Shown one piece after another: positions 53,890 to 63,160 of a stretch of 64,000 bases of DNA. The number at the start of each line of letters is the position of its first letter. The first letter of the stretch is position 1. The stretch comes from Actinomycetota bacterium. Its GTDB lineage: Bacteria > Actinomycetota > Thermoleophilia > Gaiellales > Gaiellaceae. The notes beneath the pieces were generated by a model. That model made no database searches. It saw only the letters and a program-made list of their open reading frames with translations, and was not told the DNA's origin. The translations under genes were made by a program, and so were the position numbers. The stretch covers positions 1-64,000 of the forward strand of contig CANFDS010000001.1 of the NCBI GenBank assembly GCA_947445525.1, read 5' to 3'.

Positions 53890-54780
53890 CTACGGTGCGT
53901 ACTCCAGCTCCGGCGAGCCCGCCTTGCCGATGTGCAGGTACGGCAGCTCGGCCCAGTCGGTGTGATGGGTCTCGGTCAGCCACGAGCCGCCGTCCTGGAA
54001 CGCCTCCTGGATCTGGGGGCCGCCGTCGACGAAGTGGAAGTCGGCGCCCATCGGCGCGTTGCAGTGGAGGATCTGGATGTTGCCCTTCACCGTCAGCAGG
54101 GGCCCGTGCTTGAGCTCCGGCGGGTTCGACAGCACCGAGCCGGCGGCATGGAGGCCGCGCTGCGGCATCAGGAAGTCGCCCGCCAGCCAGAGCATCTCCT
54201 CCCAGCAGTCGTGATGCACCTCCTGCCGGGTCTCACCGAAGCCGGGCGCCATCATGATCAGGCGGATCATCCCGCCCGGCCCGCCGTGCATCAGCCCGCC
54301 GTGCGGATCGGGTGTCCGCAGCGACTTGTGCAGGATCCCGGGCTGCAGGCCGGGCATCACCGACGCTGTCCACGGCTCCTGCCAGATCTTGCGCACCTGG
54401 AGCTGCCCGCCGTCGTAGCAGTGCTGCACCGGCAGGGTGGTGTTCCACCAGAGCAGCGCCTGGCAGCCGCCCTGGGACGAGAGCTCGACCTGCCCGCAGC
54501 CCTGCGGCACGGCAACGAAGCCGGTGCAACCGACGCTGCGGCCCTCGGCGGCGAGGTCGCCCTCGAGCACGAAGATCTCGGCCGAGCCCTCGTCGGCGCG
54601 GGCGGTATGGCGCCAGCCCGGCGGGATGCGGAGCATGAAGGTGGCCGAGCCGTTCTCGCCGTCGCGGCTGACGAGCCGCGACTCGGCGTCATGTGTGAGC
54701 GCGGGGCCGACGCCGGTCTCCCACGGCAGGGCGAACGCGTTGAAGAACTGCGGCTCTTCACGCCGCCAGTGCTGCTTCAT
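53890..54780 (-). CDS. Bicupin protein, paralog of 6462-7517
   Basis: MKQHWRREEPQFFNAFALPW...VAVPQGCGQVEL...VHHDCWEEMLWLAGDFLMP...KHGPLLTV. Confidence 0.78.
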   Translation of the reverse strand: MKQHWRREEPQFFNAFALPWETGVGPALTHDAESRLVSRDGENGSATFMLRIPPGWRHTARADEGSAEIFVLEGDLAAEGRSVGCTGFVAVPQGCGQVELSSQGGCQALLWWNTTLPVQHCYDGGQLQVRKIWQEPWTASVMPGLQPGILHKSLRTPDPHGGLMHGGPGGMIRLIMMAPGFGETRQEVHHDCWEEMLWLAGDFLMPQRGLHAAGSVLSNPPELKHGPLLTVKGNIQILHCNAPMGADFHFVDGGPQIQEAFQDGGSWLTETHHTDWAELPYLHIGKAGSPELEYAP

Positions 54781-56297
54781 GGTGCCTCCTTCGGGGCGAG
54801 GGTACGGACTGGACGAAACGGGAGGCGGCCGCGCAGGGAGTACGCGACCGCGCAGGCGAGGCCGACGCCGGCGACGCAGGCCGAGACGAGCACGGCGTGG
54901 CCCATCGCCAGCGTGAAGGCGTCGACGCCCGGCCGGCGAAACGCGCCGCTGCCGGCGATGCCCTGCGCCAGGTCGGCCTTCGCCGCGCTCAGCAGCGCGG
55001 GCGTCTGCGGCAGCCCGGCTCGGCGAAGGGCACCGGAGTACTCGCCTGCCACGCTCGCCGCCACGACCGAGCCGGCGACGGCGACGGCGAGCGAGTTTCC
55101 GACGTGCACGGCGGCGCCGTGGGTGCCCGAGACGGCGCCGCCCCGCTCCGGCGGGACGCTGCGCACGATCAGCGAGATGGTGCACGTCGAGAGGGCGCCC
55201 ATGGCTAGCCCGATCAGGAGGAGGAAGGGGACGATGCTCGCGTAGCTGGAGCCGCCGTCGATCGTCGAGAGGCCGGCCAGGCCGGCGACCTCCGCCACGA
55301 ACGCGACCGGCAGCAGCAGCGCCGTCCCGTGCCTCCCTACCCACCGTCCCCACAGCGGCGACAGGCCGGCCGCGATGCCGGAGAGCGGCAACACGTAGAT
55401 GCCGGCCCGCAGCGGCGACAGCTCGAGCACGCGCTGGAACCAGATGAGCAACAGGAAGAACGGGCCGACGGCGGCGAAGAGCGACAGCTGGGTCAGGCCG
55501 AGGCCCGCTGCCAGCGCCCCCGCGTCGACAGCGGGCGAGGCGGCCGCGCGCCGCCACACCACGGCGCCGAGGGCTGCCAGGGCGAGCGGGCCGGCGACGA
55601 TCGCCGGCAACACCCGGCCCGACCCCCACCCGTGCGACACGGCATTGATGAGGCCCCACACGAGCACGACGAGGCCGGCCGCGAGCACCAGATTCCAGCG
55701 CCAGCGCAGCTCGGCGGGCGAGCGGACGCCCGGCGGCAGCGCGACCAGTGCGAGCACGACGACCACCGCGCCCAGGATCACGTTGGGGGCGAACACCGAG
55801 CGCCACGAGAACGCGGCGAGGAGGGCGCCGGCCAGGAGCGGCCCGGCCGCGGCGCCGCCGATCGCCCCCGCCACCCAGGTGCCGATCGCCCGGGCCAGCG
55901 CGGGGCCGGCGAAGGCCGAGCGCAGCACCGCGAGCGAGGCGGGCAGGACGAATGCGGCGCCCACCCCCTCGATGACGCGCATCGCCACGAGCGGCCCCGG
56001 CGACGAGGTCGCAGCCGAGGCGGCCGACCCGGCCACGAAGACGAGCAGCCCGGCCACCAGCACGCGCCGGCTGCCGAGCCGGTCGGCGAGCGCGCCCCCG
56101 GTCACGAGCAGCGCCGCCAGCGGCAGCAGGAAGCCGGCGTACACCCACTGCAGCTCGGCAAGGCTGGCGCCCAGCGCGTCGCCGATCCGCGGGGTGGCGA
56201 CCGGCACCGCGGCCTCGTCCATGTTCACCAGGAACGTGGCGAGGACGGCGACGGTGAGCACCGCCCAGCGGGCGCGGGCGGGCGCGGGCGACGGCAT
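54777..56297 (-). CDS. MFS transporter (DHA2-like, about 14 TM)
   Basis: RWAVLTVAVLATFLVNMDEAAVPVATPRIGDALGASLAELQWVYAGFLLPLAALLVTGGALADRLGSRRVLVAGL. Confidence 0.93.
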   Translation of the reverse strand: MPSPAPARARWAVLTVAVLATFLVNMDEAAVPVATPRIGDALGASLAELQWVYAGFLLPLAALLVTGGALADRLGSRRVLVAGLLVFVAGSAASAATSSPGPLVAMRVIEGVGAAFVLPASLAVLRSAFAGPALARAIGTWVAGAIGGAAAGPLLAGALLAAFSWRSVFAPNVILGAVVVVLALVALPPGVRSPAELRWRWNLVLAAGLVVLVWGLINAVSHGWGSGRVLPAIVAGPLALAALGAVVWRRAAASPAVDAGALAAGLGLTQLSLFAAVGPFFLLLIWFQRVLELSPLRAGIYVLPLSGIAAGLSPLWGRWVGRHGTALLLPVAFVAEVAGLAGLSTIDGGSSYASIVPFLLLIGLAMGALSTCTISLIVRSVPPERGGAVSGTHGAAVHVGNSLAVAVAGSVVAASVAGEYSGALRRAGLPQTPALLSAAKADLAQGIAGSGAFRRPGVDAFTLAMGHAVLVSACVAGVGLACAVAYSLRGRLPFRPVRTLAPKEAP

Positions 56298-56308
56298 GCG
56301 GCGCGCCG

Positions 56309-57253
56309 TCAGCGTAGGTGCGGCATGGCCTCGGCGGCGAACAGCGCGACGTCGTCGGTGCCGATGTTGAAGCCGGGCACCAGCCCGAACACGAAGTGCT
56401 GCACGCCCTTCGCCTCGAACGCCTTGATCCGCTCGACCACCTCGGCCGGGCTGCCGCTGATGCAGTGCGGGGCCGCCGCCTCGGGCGACATGCCGAACGC
56501 CGCGGCCAGCTCGCCCTCGCGGCGCTTGGCGTCCTGCGAGCGCTCGTTGACGAACACGAGCAGCGAGACGTTCGTCTCGATCTCGGCCGGGTCGCGGCCG
56601 ACCTCGTCGCAGCGCTGCAGCAACACCTCGTAGAGGGCGCGCCACTGGTCGGGCACGATCCCGTCGGTGCCGGGCGGCATGTTCCACATGTCGGCGTGCC
56701 GGGCAACCGTGCGCAGCGTGCGCTCCGGCCCGCGCCCGCCGACGAGGATCGGCAGGCGCGACTGGATCGGCTTCGGCTCGGCGGGCGCGTCCTTCAGCGT
56801 GTAGTGCTTGCCCTCGAAGGTGAGGCGCTGCTGCGTCCAGAGGCCGCGCAGGATCTGGCACGACTCCTCGAGCCGCTCGGCACGCTCCCGCACCGAGCCG
56901 AGGTGGATGCCGTAGAGGTCGTGCTCGGGCTCCCAGTAGCCGGCGCCGAGGCCGACGATCATGCGGCCGTTGCTGACGTGGTCGAGGGTCGCCGCCATCT
57001 TGGCCAGCAGCGCCGGCGGGCGCAGGGTGTTCGCCGTCACCATCTGCCCGATGTGGATCCGCTTCGTCGCCTGGGCGAACGCGCCGAGCATCGACCAGCA
57101 CTCCAGGATCGGATCCTCGAGGTTCGGCGACAGCGGGATGATGTGGTCGAACGGCCACACCGAATCGAAGCCGAGCGTGTCGGCCTGAACCGTGACGTCG
57201 ATCAGCTCCGCCCAGGTGCACTTCTGCGGGCCGAAGGCGATGCCGAGCTTCAC
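56309..57253 (-). CDS. LLM-class F420-dependent oxidoreductase (paralog of 52768-53697)
   Basis: VKLGIAFGPQKCTWAELIDVTVQADTLGFDSVWPFDHIIPL...KMAATLDHVSNGRMIVGLGAGYWEPEH. Confidence 0.93.
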   Translation of the reverse strand: MKLGIAFGPQKCTWAELIDVTVQADTLGFDSVWPFDHIIPLSPNLEDPILECWSMLGAFAQATKRIHIGQMVTANTLRPPALLAKMAATLDHVSNGRMIVGLGAGYWEPEHDLYGIHLGSVRERAERLEESCQILRGLWTQQRLTFEGKHYTLKDAPAEPKPIQSRLPILVGGRGPERTLRTVARHADMWNMPPGTDGIVPDQWRALYEVLLQRCDEVGRDPAEIETNVSLLVFVNERSQDAKRREGELAAAFGMSPEAAAPHCISGSPAEVVERIKAFEAKGVQHFVFGLVPGFNIGTDDVALFAAEAMPHLR

Positions 57254-57254
57254 G

Positions 57255-58049
57255 TCAGGCTCCTTGCGCGAGGGGGTGCCGGGCGATGAACGCGCCGACG
57301 ACGGTGTCGAGCTCCTGCTTCTGCTCGGGCGAGACGAAGAAGGCATGCGGCGTGCCGGCCATCACATGCGTCTCGGCCTGCGGGAGCTCGGCGAGAAACG
57401 GGGGGAACAGCCGGTCGCTGGTCATGATGTCGGTGCTGTCACCCGAGACGAGCAGCACCGGCGCGGTGATCGCGCCGAGCCGGCCGGTGATGTCGAAGTC
57501 GATGCAGGCCTGGATGTAGCCGAGGTGGGCCTCGGTGCAGTCGCGCATCGGCGCCCAGCCGGTGGCGAGCACGTCAGCGGCGTTGGCCGCGAGGTACTCG
57601 GGCGGGAAGCAGAGCACCGCGGCCGCCTTCTGGTACGCCTCGAAGCTGTGCTCGCGCAGGATGCGCAGGCACTCGAGCTGCCAGCGCAGCGAGACGTCGG
57701 GCACCGCCCACGGCTGCTGCAGCACGACCGCGCCGACGCGCCCGGGGGCGACGCTGGCGAGCTCGGCCGCCAGGCAGGCGCCCATGCCGCCGATGCCGAC
57801 GATGTGCGCGCGCTCGAGGCCCTCGCGGTCGAGGATGTCGAGCGCGTCACGCGTGTACGCCGCGATCGAGTGCTCCTCGCCGGGGACGGGCGTGCTGTTG
57901 CCCGAGCCGCGGTAGTGGAACGCGAGCAGGCGCCGGCCCGCGGCGACGGTCGGGAAGAGGTCGGCGAAGCCCTGGGCGAAGAAGGTCGTCCAGCCGTCCG
58001 CGCAGAGGACGGGCTCGCCCTCGCCGATGGAGTCGTAGAAGAGAGTCAC
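57255..58049 (-). CDS. Alpha/beta-hydrolase-fold protein lacking nucleophile Ser
   Basis: AFHYRGSGNSTPVPG, HIVGIGGMGACLAAELA (elbow), PVLLVSGDSTDIM, AGTPHAFFVSPEQ. Confidence 0.85.
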   Translation of the reverse strand: MTLFYDSIGEGEPVLCADGWTTFFAQGFADLFPTVAAGRRLLAFHYRGSGNSTPVPGEEHSIAAYTRDALDILDREGLERAHIVGIGGMGACLAAELASVAPGRVGAVVLQQPWAVPDVSLRWQLECLRILREHSFEAYQKAAAVLCFPPEYLAANAADVLATGWAPMRDCTEAHLGYIQACIDFDITGRLGAITAPVLLVSGDSTDIMTSDRLFPPFLAELPQAETHVMAGTPHAFFVSPEQKQELDTVVGAFIARHPLAQGA

Positions 58050-58081
58050 CCCTGCTACCTAACAGAATCCATCGTGCACAG

Positions 58082-59761
58082 TCAATCGGGGAGGCCGTCG
58101 GCAGCAGTGGCGCCCGCGCTCGCCGCGCCGTAGGCGGCGGCCGCGCCGTCCGCGCTGACGAGGCCGCGCCGCACGTCCCGCTCGATGTCGGCCCGCGCGC
58201 GCGTGCCCGGCTCGCCGAGCCCGCCGCCGCCCGCGGTCACGAACACGAGCCGGTCGCCGGGGACGACCGGGACGAGGTCGCACTTCGACGGCAGCTCCTC
58301 GCTCGTCCCGTCGGCGCGGATCAGCAGCTTGCTGCTGCACGCGCCCGGCAGGCCGCCGTCGGCGCCCCACGGCCGCGAGCGCCAGCGGTCGTCCTGGATC
58401 GTGATCTGGCCGGGCGCCTCGAAGCGGTAGATCTTCTCGATCCCGTTGCCGCCGCGGTGCCGGCCCGCCCCGCCCGAGTCGGGCACCGAGCGGTAGCGCT
58501 CGATGACGACCGGGTAGTAGCTCTCGATGTACTCGGTGGGGATGCTGGTGAACAGCGGCCACCAGGAGTGGCCGTCGAGCCCGTCGCCGGCCGGGCGGCC
58601 CGGCAGCCCGCCGAACGAGATCTCGCCGAGCTGGAAGTAGCGGCCGTGATCGTCGGTGCCGCTGTAGGTCAGCGCGGGGCTCGAGCCGTAGCCCGCGCCC
58701 GCCGCGTACTCGGGCGCGCAGCGGGCGAGGACGCCCTGGATCGCGTCGAGCTGGCGCGCGAGCGTGATGTTGAGCAGGCCGAGCGGCGCCGGGAACACCG
58801 GCTTGACGATCGACCCCTCGGGCAGGATCACCTCGAACAGGTCGTGGAAGCCCTCGTTGAAGTTGATCCCCGGATCGAATGCCATGATCAGGTAGATCCC
58901 GGCGAACATCTTGAAGAGGCCCTCGTGGGTGAGCAGGTTGATCGGGCCGGGGGCCTGCGGCGAGGAGCCGGTGAAGTCGAACACGGCGCGGTCGCCGTCG
59001 CGGCGCAGGCTCAGCGCGAGCGTGAAGGGGCCGTTGCCCTGGCCGTCGTCGTCGACGACGTCCGCGAAGCGGACGGGCTCCTCGGGGACGTAGCGGCGGA
59101 TGATCGTGCGCATAGCCTCGCGGGTGCGGTCGAGCAGGGCCGCGCAGGCCTCCAGGTACGTCTCGACGCCGATCCGGTCGCACAGCTCGACGACGCGCTG
59201 CGCACCGGTGCGGCACGCCGCCACGATCGCGAGCAGGTCGGCCTCGTTCATCTCGGGCGTGCGCGAGTTGCCGAGGATGACCTTGAGCAGCTGGCGATTG
59301 AAGGTGCCCGCCTCGAAGAGCTTGACCGGCGGGATGCGCAGGCCCTCGTCCCAGATCGACTTCGCCGTGGCGGCCATGCTGCCGGGAACGCTGCCGCCGA
59401 CGTCGAGCATGTGCCCGAACATCGACGTGTAGCCGATGCGCCGGCCCTGGTAGTCGATCGGCACCAGCACAAGCCAGTCGGGCGTGTGCTGGATGGCGCC
59501 GTCGCACAGGTACGGGTCGCTCTGCAGCAGCACATCGCCGGGGCCGATCTCCTCGTCGTAGGTCTCCAACAGGAGCGGCACGTACGAGCCAAACTGGCCG
59601 ACCAGCATGTAGCCGTCGGCGTTGGTGACGAGCGGGAACTCGTCGTGCTGCTCGCGGATGATCGGCGACATCGCCGACCGCCACACGACCGTGTCCATCT
59701 CGTCGCGGAGGCTGCGCAGGGCGGCCTCGACGATCTCCATCGTGACGATGTCGACGCTCAC
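58082..59761 (-). CDS. hyuB: Hydantoinase B/oxoprolinase family protein
   Basis: DIVTMEIVEAALRSLRDEMDTVVWRSAMSPIIREQHDEFP...GRHRGGNGIEKIYRFEAPGQITIQDDRWRSRPWGADGG. Confidence 0.93.
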   Translation of the reverse strand: MSVDIVTMEIVEAALRSLRDEMDTVVWRSAMSPIIREQHDEFPLVTNADGYMLVGQFGSYVPLLLETYDEEIGPGDVLLQSDPYLCDGAIQHTPDWLVLVPIDYQGRRIGYTSMFGHMLDVGGSVPGSMAATAKSIWDEGLRIPPVKLFEAGTFNRQLLKVILGNSRTPEMNEADLLAIVAACRTGAQRVVELCDRIGVETYLEACAALLDRTREAMRTIIRRYVPEEPVRFADVVDDDGQGNGPFTLALSLRRDGDRAVFDFTGSSPQAPGPINLLTHEGLFKMFAGIYLIMAFDPGINFNEGFHDLFEVILPEGSIVKPVFPAPLGLLNITLARQLDAIQGVLARCAPEYAAGAGYGSSPALTYSGTDDHGRYFQLGEISFGGLPGRPAGDGLDGHSWWPLFTSIPTEYIESYYPVVIERYRSVPDSGGAGRHRGGNGIEKIYRFEAPGQITIQDDRWRSRPWGADGGLPGACSSKLLIRADGTSEELPSKCDLVPVVPGDRLVFVTAGGGGLGEPGTRARADIERDVRRGLVSADGAAAAYGAASAGATAADGLPD

Positions 59762-61794
59762 GGGCGCTCCTCGCGGTCGATCAGGAGGTTGCCCCGCGCG
59801 TCGACGACGACGACGTGCGCGGGCAGGACGAAGGTGGTCGTGTCGGGCTGCGTCACGACGGCGGGCCCGGGGAAGCGGTCACCGGGGACGAGCAGCGCGC
59901 GGTCGTACACCGCGGCGTCCTGCCAGCGGCGGCCAACGTACACCTGGGTCGTGCGGACGAGCGCCTGGGCTCCGTCGCCCGGCGAGGGCTCGACCGCAGC
60001 CGGCTCGGTGAAGGCTGCTGCGCCACGCCCCTCGACACGCAGGTTGACGACCTCCATCTCGGCAGCCGGCACGAAGCCGTACAGCCTGCGGTGCTCGGCG
60101 CGGAAACGCTCGCCGGCAAGGGCCGCCCAGCCCGGGCGCAGCTCCTCCTCGGCAAAGCCGACCTCGAGCTCGTAGCCCTGCCGGAAGAAGCGCATGTCGC
60201 ACGACACCGACAGCTCGTCGTGGCCGCGCGCCTGCACCGCGAGCTCCTCGAAGGCGGCCAGCAGCTCGGCCTCGGTAGCGGGCCCGACATCGCGGATGAC
60301 CGTGCGCGTGAAGCTTGCCCGGTGGCCGACGGTCTGGAACCCGTACGCCGAGAGCACGCCCGGCGAGTGCGGCACGATCACCGGGTAGCAGCCGAGCAGC
60401 GCCGCCAGCGCGTTGCCGTGCAGCGGGCCCGCGCCGCCGAAGGCGACGAGCGCGAAGCTGCGCGGGTCGAGGCCGCGCTCGACGGTGACGACGCGCAACG
60501 CGCCCGCCATGTTCTCGTCGACGATGTCGATGATGCCCTGGGCCGCGTCCAGCGGGTCGAGGCCGAGCGGCTCCGCCAGCGCGGCGATGACGCGCGCCGA
60601 CGCCTCGCGGTCGAGCGTCATCTCGCCGCCGACCAGCTGGTCGGTGAGCCGGCCGAGCAGCAGGTTCGCGTCGGTCACGGTGGGCCGCTCGCCGCCGCGG
60701 CGGTAGCAGGCCGGGCCCGGGAAGGCGCCCGCCGACTCCGGCCCCACGCGCAGCGAGCGCACCAGCTCCGGCAGGTGCGCGAGCGAGCCGCCGCCCGCGC
60801 CGATCGAGCGCACGTCGACGCTGGCCGAGCGGATCGGGAAGTCACCGATGAACGTCTCGCGCGCCACCGCCGACGCGCCGCCGATGCACACCGCGACGTC
60901 CGCCGAGGTACCGCCCATGTCGATCGTCAGGATGTCGTCGAAGCCGGCGGCGCGCGACACGGCGAGCGCTCCCGCGACCCCGCCCGACGGGCCCGAGAAG
61001 ATGGTCGCCACGGGCCGCGCCGCCGCCTCGGCCGCGGACATCAGCCCGCCGTCTGAGCGCACCACGTCGACCTTCAGCTGCCAGCCGTCCGCCGCGAGCC
61101 GGCGCTCGAAGTCGCCGAGGTAGCGCGACACGGCGGGCAGCACGTAGGCGTTGGCGACGGTCGTCACGCAGCGCTCGTACTCGCGGTACTCGGGCAGCAC
61201 CTCGCTGCTGAGCGTCACCGAGAGGCCGGTGGCGGCGCGGGCGATCTCGCCGGCACGGCGCTCGTTGGCGGGGTTCGCGTAGCTGTGCAGGAAGCAGATG
61301 GCGATCGTCTCGATCCCGGCCGCCGCCAGCCGCCGCACCGCAGCCTCGACCTGCGCCTCGTCAAGCGGCGTCTCGACCGTCCCGTCGGCGCGGGTGCGCT
61401 CGTAGATCTCGACGGTGTCCTCGAGGTCGGCGAGCGGGTCGGGCTTCGCCATGCGCAGCCAGCCGACGAGCGGCCCCGGCGTCTGCGAGCGGGCGAGGTG
61501 GAGCACCTGGCCGAAGCCGTCGGTGACGAGCAGGCCGACGCGGGCGCCGCGCCGTGTCAGCAGCGCGTTCACCGCGGCCGTCGTGCCGTAGTGGAGCGAG
61601 GTCACGTCACCCTGGGCGAGCCCCGCCGCCTCGCAGGCCTTGGCGAGGCCCGTGAGGACGCCGTCGGTCGGGTCGGGCGTCGTCGGCGTCTTCGCGATCC
61701 AGCGCTCGCCGCTCCGGCGCAGCACGATGTCCGTGAACGTCCCGCCGACGTCGATGGCTGCCACGACGTCGCGGGCTGCAACAGCGTCGCTCAT
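59758..61794 (-). CDS. hyuA: Hydantoinase A/oxoprolinase family protein
   Basis: AAIDVGGTFTDIVLR, LHYGTTAAVNALLTRRGARVGLLVTDGF, ILTIDMGGTSADVAVCIGG, LVAFGGAGPLHGNALAALLGC. Confidence 0.95.
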   Translation of the reverse strand: MSDAVAARDVVAAIDVGGTFTDIVLRRSGERWIAKTPTTPDPTDGVLTGLAKACEAAGLAQGDVTSLHYGTTAAVNALLTRRGARVGLLVTDGFGQVLHLARSQTPGPLVGWLRMAKPDPLADLEDTVEIYERTRADGTVETPLDEAQVEAAVRRLAAAGIETIAICFLHSYANPANERRAGEIARAATGLSVTLSSEVLPEYREYERCVTTVANAYVLPAVSRYLGDFERRLAADGWQLKVDVVRSDGGLMSAAEAAARPVATIFSGPSGGVAGALAVSRAAGFDDILTIDMGGTSADVAVCIGGASAVARETFIGDFPIRSASVDVRSIGAGGGSLAHLPELVRSLRVGPESAGAFPGPACYRRGGERPTVTDANLLLGRLTDQLVGGEMTLDREASARVIAALAEPLGLDPLDAAQGIIDIVDENMAGALRVVTVERGLDPRSFALVAFGGAGPLHGNALAALLGCYPVIVPHSPGVLSAYGFQTVGHRASFTRTVIRDVGPATEAELLAAFEELAVQARGHDELSVSCDMRFFRQGYELEVGFAEEELRPGWAALAGERFRAEHRRLYGFVPAAEMEVVNLRVEGRGAAAFTEPAAVEPSPGDGAQALVRTTQVYVGRRWQDAAVYDRALLVPGDRFPGPAVVTQPDTTTFVLPAHVVVVDARGNLLIDREERP

Positions 61795-62654
61795 GCGTTG
61801 TAGCGCGCTTCGAGGCCGCGCCACTCCTCGAGCCCCATCAGCGAGTTGAACGCGTCGAAGCCGGTCACCAGGTCGGCGATCTCGTCGAGCGAGTCGCACG
61901 CGGTGAGCCTACCGACGAATGCGGCGAACGCCTTGTGGACGACCTGCGCCACGTCGGCGTACAGCACGAGCGGGAAGCCGAGCTCGGCGAGCCAGCTGAT
62001 CGGGACGTGCGGCGTGAGGCCGTCGTAGGCCCAGTTGAAGAGCTGCGGGCCGAGGTCGGCCCCGGCGATGCGCACGATCTCCTCGCGCGAGAGCGGCGAC
62101 TCGACGAAGAGCATGTCGGCGCCGGCCTCGCGGTAGAGCGCGGCCCGCTCGATTGCGGCATCGAGGCCCTCGATCGTGTTGGCGTCGGTGCGGGCGATGA
62201 TCAGGAAGTCGTCGTCGAGCCTGGCGTCGCAGGCGGCCTTCACCTTCGCCACCATCTCGGCGGCGGGGACGACGCGCTTGCCGGCCATGTGCCCGCAGCG
62301 CTTCGGGTGCACCTGGTCTTCCAGGTGGATGCCGGCCGCGCCGGCCCGCTCGAAGGTGCGGATGGTGCGGTGGACGTTGAGCGCGTTGCCGTAGCCGGTG
62401 TCGATGTCGGCGATCAGCGGCCGGTCGGCGGCCTCGACCATGCGCGCGCAGGCGCCGGCCATCTCGGTGACCGAGAGCAGGCCGATGTCAGGGGCGGCGG
62501 CGAGCGCCGCGGAGGCGCCGTAGCCGGTCAGGTGCAGCACCTCGACGCCGGCCAGGGCCGCGGTCTTGGCGGTGAGGGCGTCGTAGCCGGAGATGACGAG
62601 CCGGGTCTTGCCGTCGGCGACGTAGCCGCGCAGCGTGCGGGCGTGGGTGGTCAT
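61791..62654 (-). CDS. Isocitrate lyase/PEP mutase-superfamily lyase (2-methylisocitrate/2,3-dimethylmalate-lyase-like)
   Basis: IDTGYGNALNVHRTIRTFERAGAAGIHLEDQVHPKRCGHMAGKRVVP (KRCGH lyase motif). Confidence 0.93.
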   Translation of the reverse strand: MTTHARTLRGYVADGKTRLVISGYDALTAKTAALAGVEVLHLTGYGASAALAAAPDIGLLSVTEMAGACARMVEAADRPLIADIDTGYGNALNVHRTIRTFERAGAAGIHLEDQVHPKRCGHMAGKRVVPAAEMVAKVKAACDARLDDDFLIIARTDANTIEGLDAAIERAALYREAGADMLFVESPLSREEIVRIAGADLGPQLFNWAYDGLTPHVPISWLAELGFPLVLYADVAQVVHKAFAAFVGRLTACDSLDEIADLVTGFDAFNSLMGLEEWRGLEARYNA

Positions 62655-63160
62655 TGCGGCACCAGCGGCAGGCCGGCGCGGAGGCGCGCGCCCGCGTACT
62701 CGGCGAGGCCGCCCGCCTCGGCGATCAGCCGGACGAAGTCGGGGAGCGGCGGCACCTGCCACTCGGCGCCGGCGGTGACGTTGCGGATCGTGCCCGCGAC
62801 CGCGTCGACCTCGACCACGTCGCCGTCGGCGATCCCGGCCGCCGCCTCGGGCGACCACACGACGGGCAGCCCGATGTTCACGCAGTTGCGGAAGAAGATC
62901 CGCGCGAAGGACCCGGCGACGATCGCCGAGAAGCCGGCGGCGCTGATCGCCCGCGGCGCACCCTGGCGCGAGCTGCCGGTGCCGAAGTTGGCGCCGGCGA
63001 CGAGCACGTCTCCCGGCTGCACTGCGGCGGCGATCGCGGGCGACACGCTCTCCAGCACGTGCGCAGCCAGCTCGGCGTCGTCGGTGAGGGCCATGTAGCG
63101 CCCCGGCAGGATCTCGTCGGTCGAGACGTTGTCGCCGACCTTCCAGGCGCGACCGCTCAT
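62651..63160 (-). CDS. Aconitase/isopropylmalate-isomerase swivel (small) subunit homolog
   Basis: WKVGDNVSTDEILPGRYMALTDD, VLVAGANFGTGSSRQGAPRAISAAGFSAIVAGSFARIFFRNCVNIGLPVV. Confidence 0.93.
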   Translation of the reverse strand: MSGRAWKVGDNVSTDEILPGRYMALTDDAELAAHVLESVSPAIAAAVQPGDVLVAGANFGTGSSRQGAPRAISAAGFSAIVAGSFARIFFRNCVNIGLPVVWSPEAAAGIADGDVVEVDAVAGTIRNVTAGAEWQVPPLPDFVRLIAEAGGLAEYAGARLRAGLPLVPQ

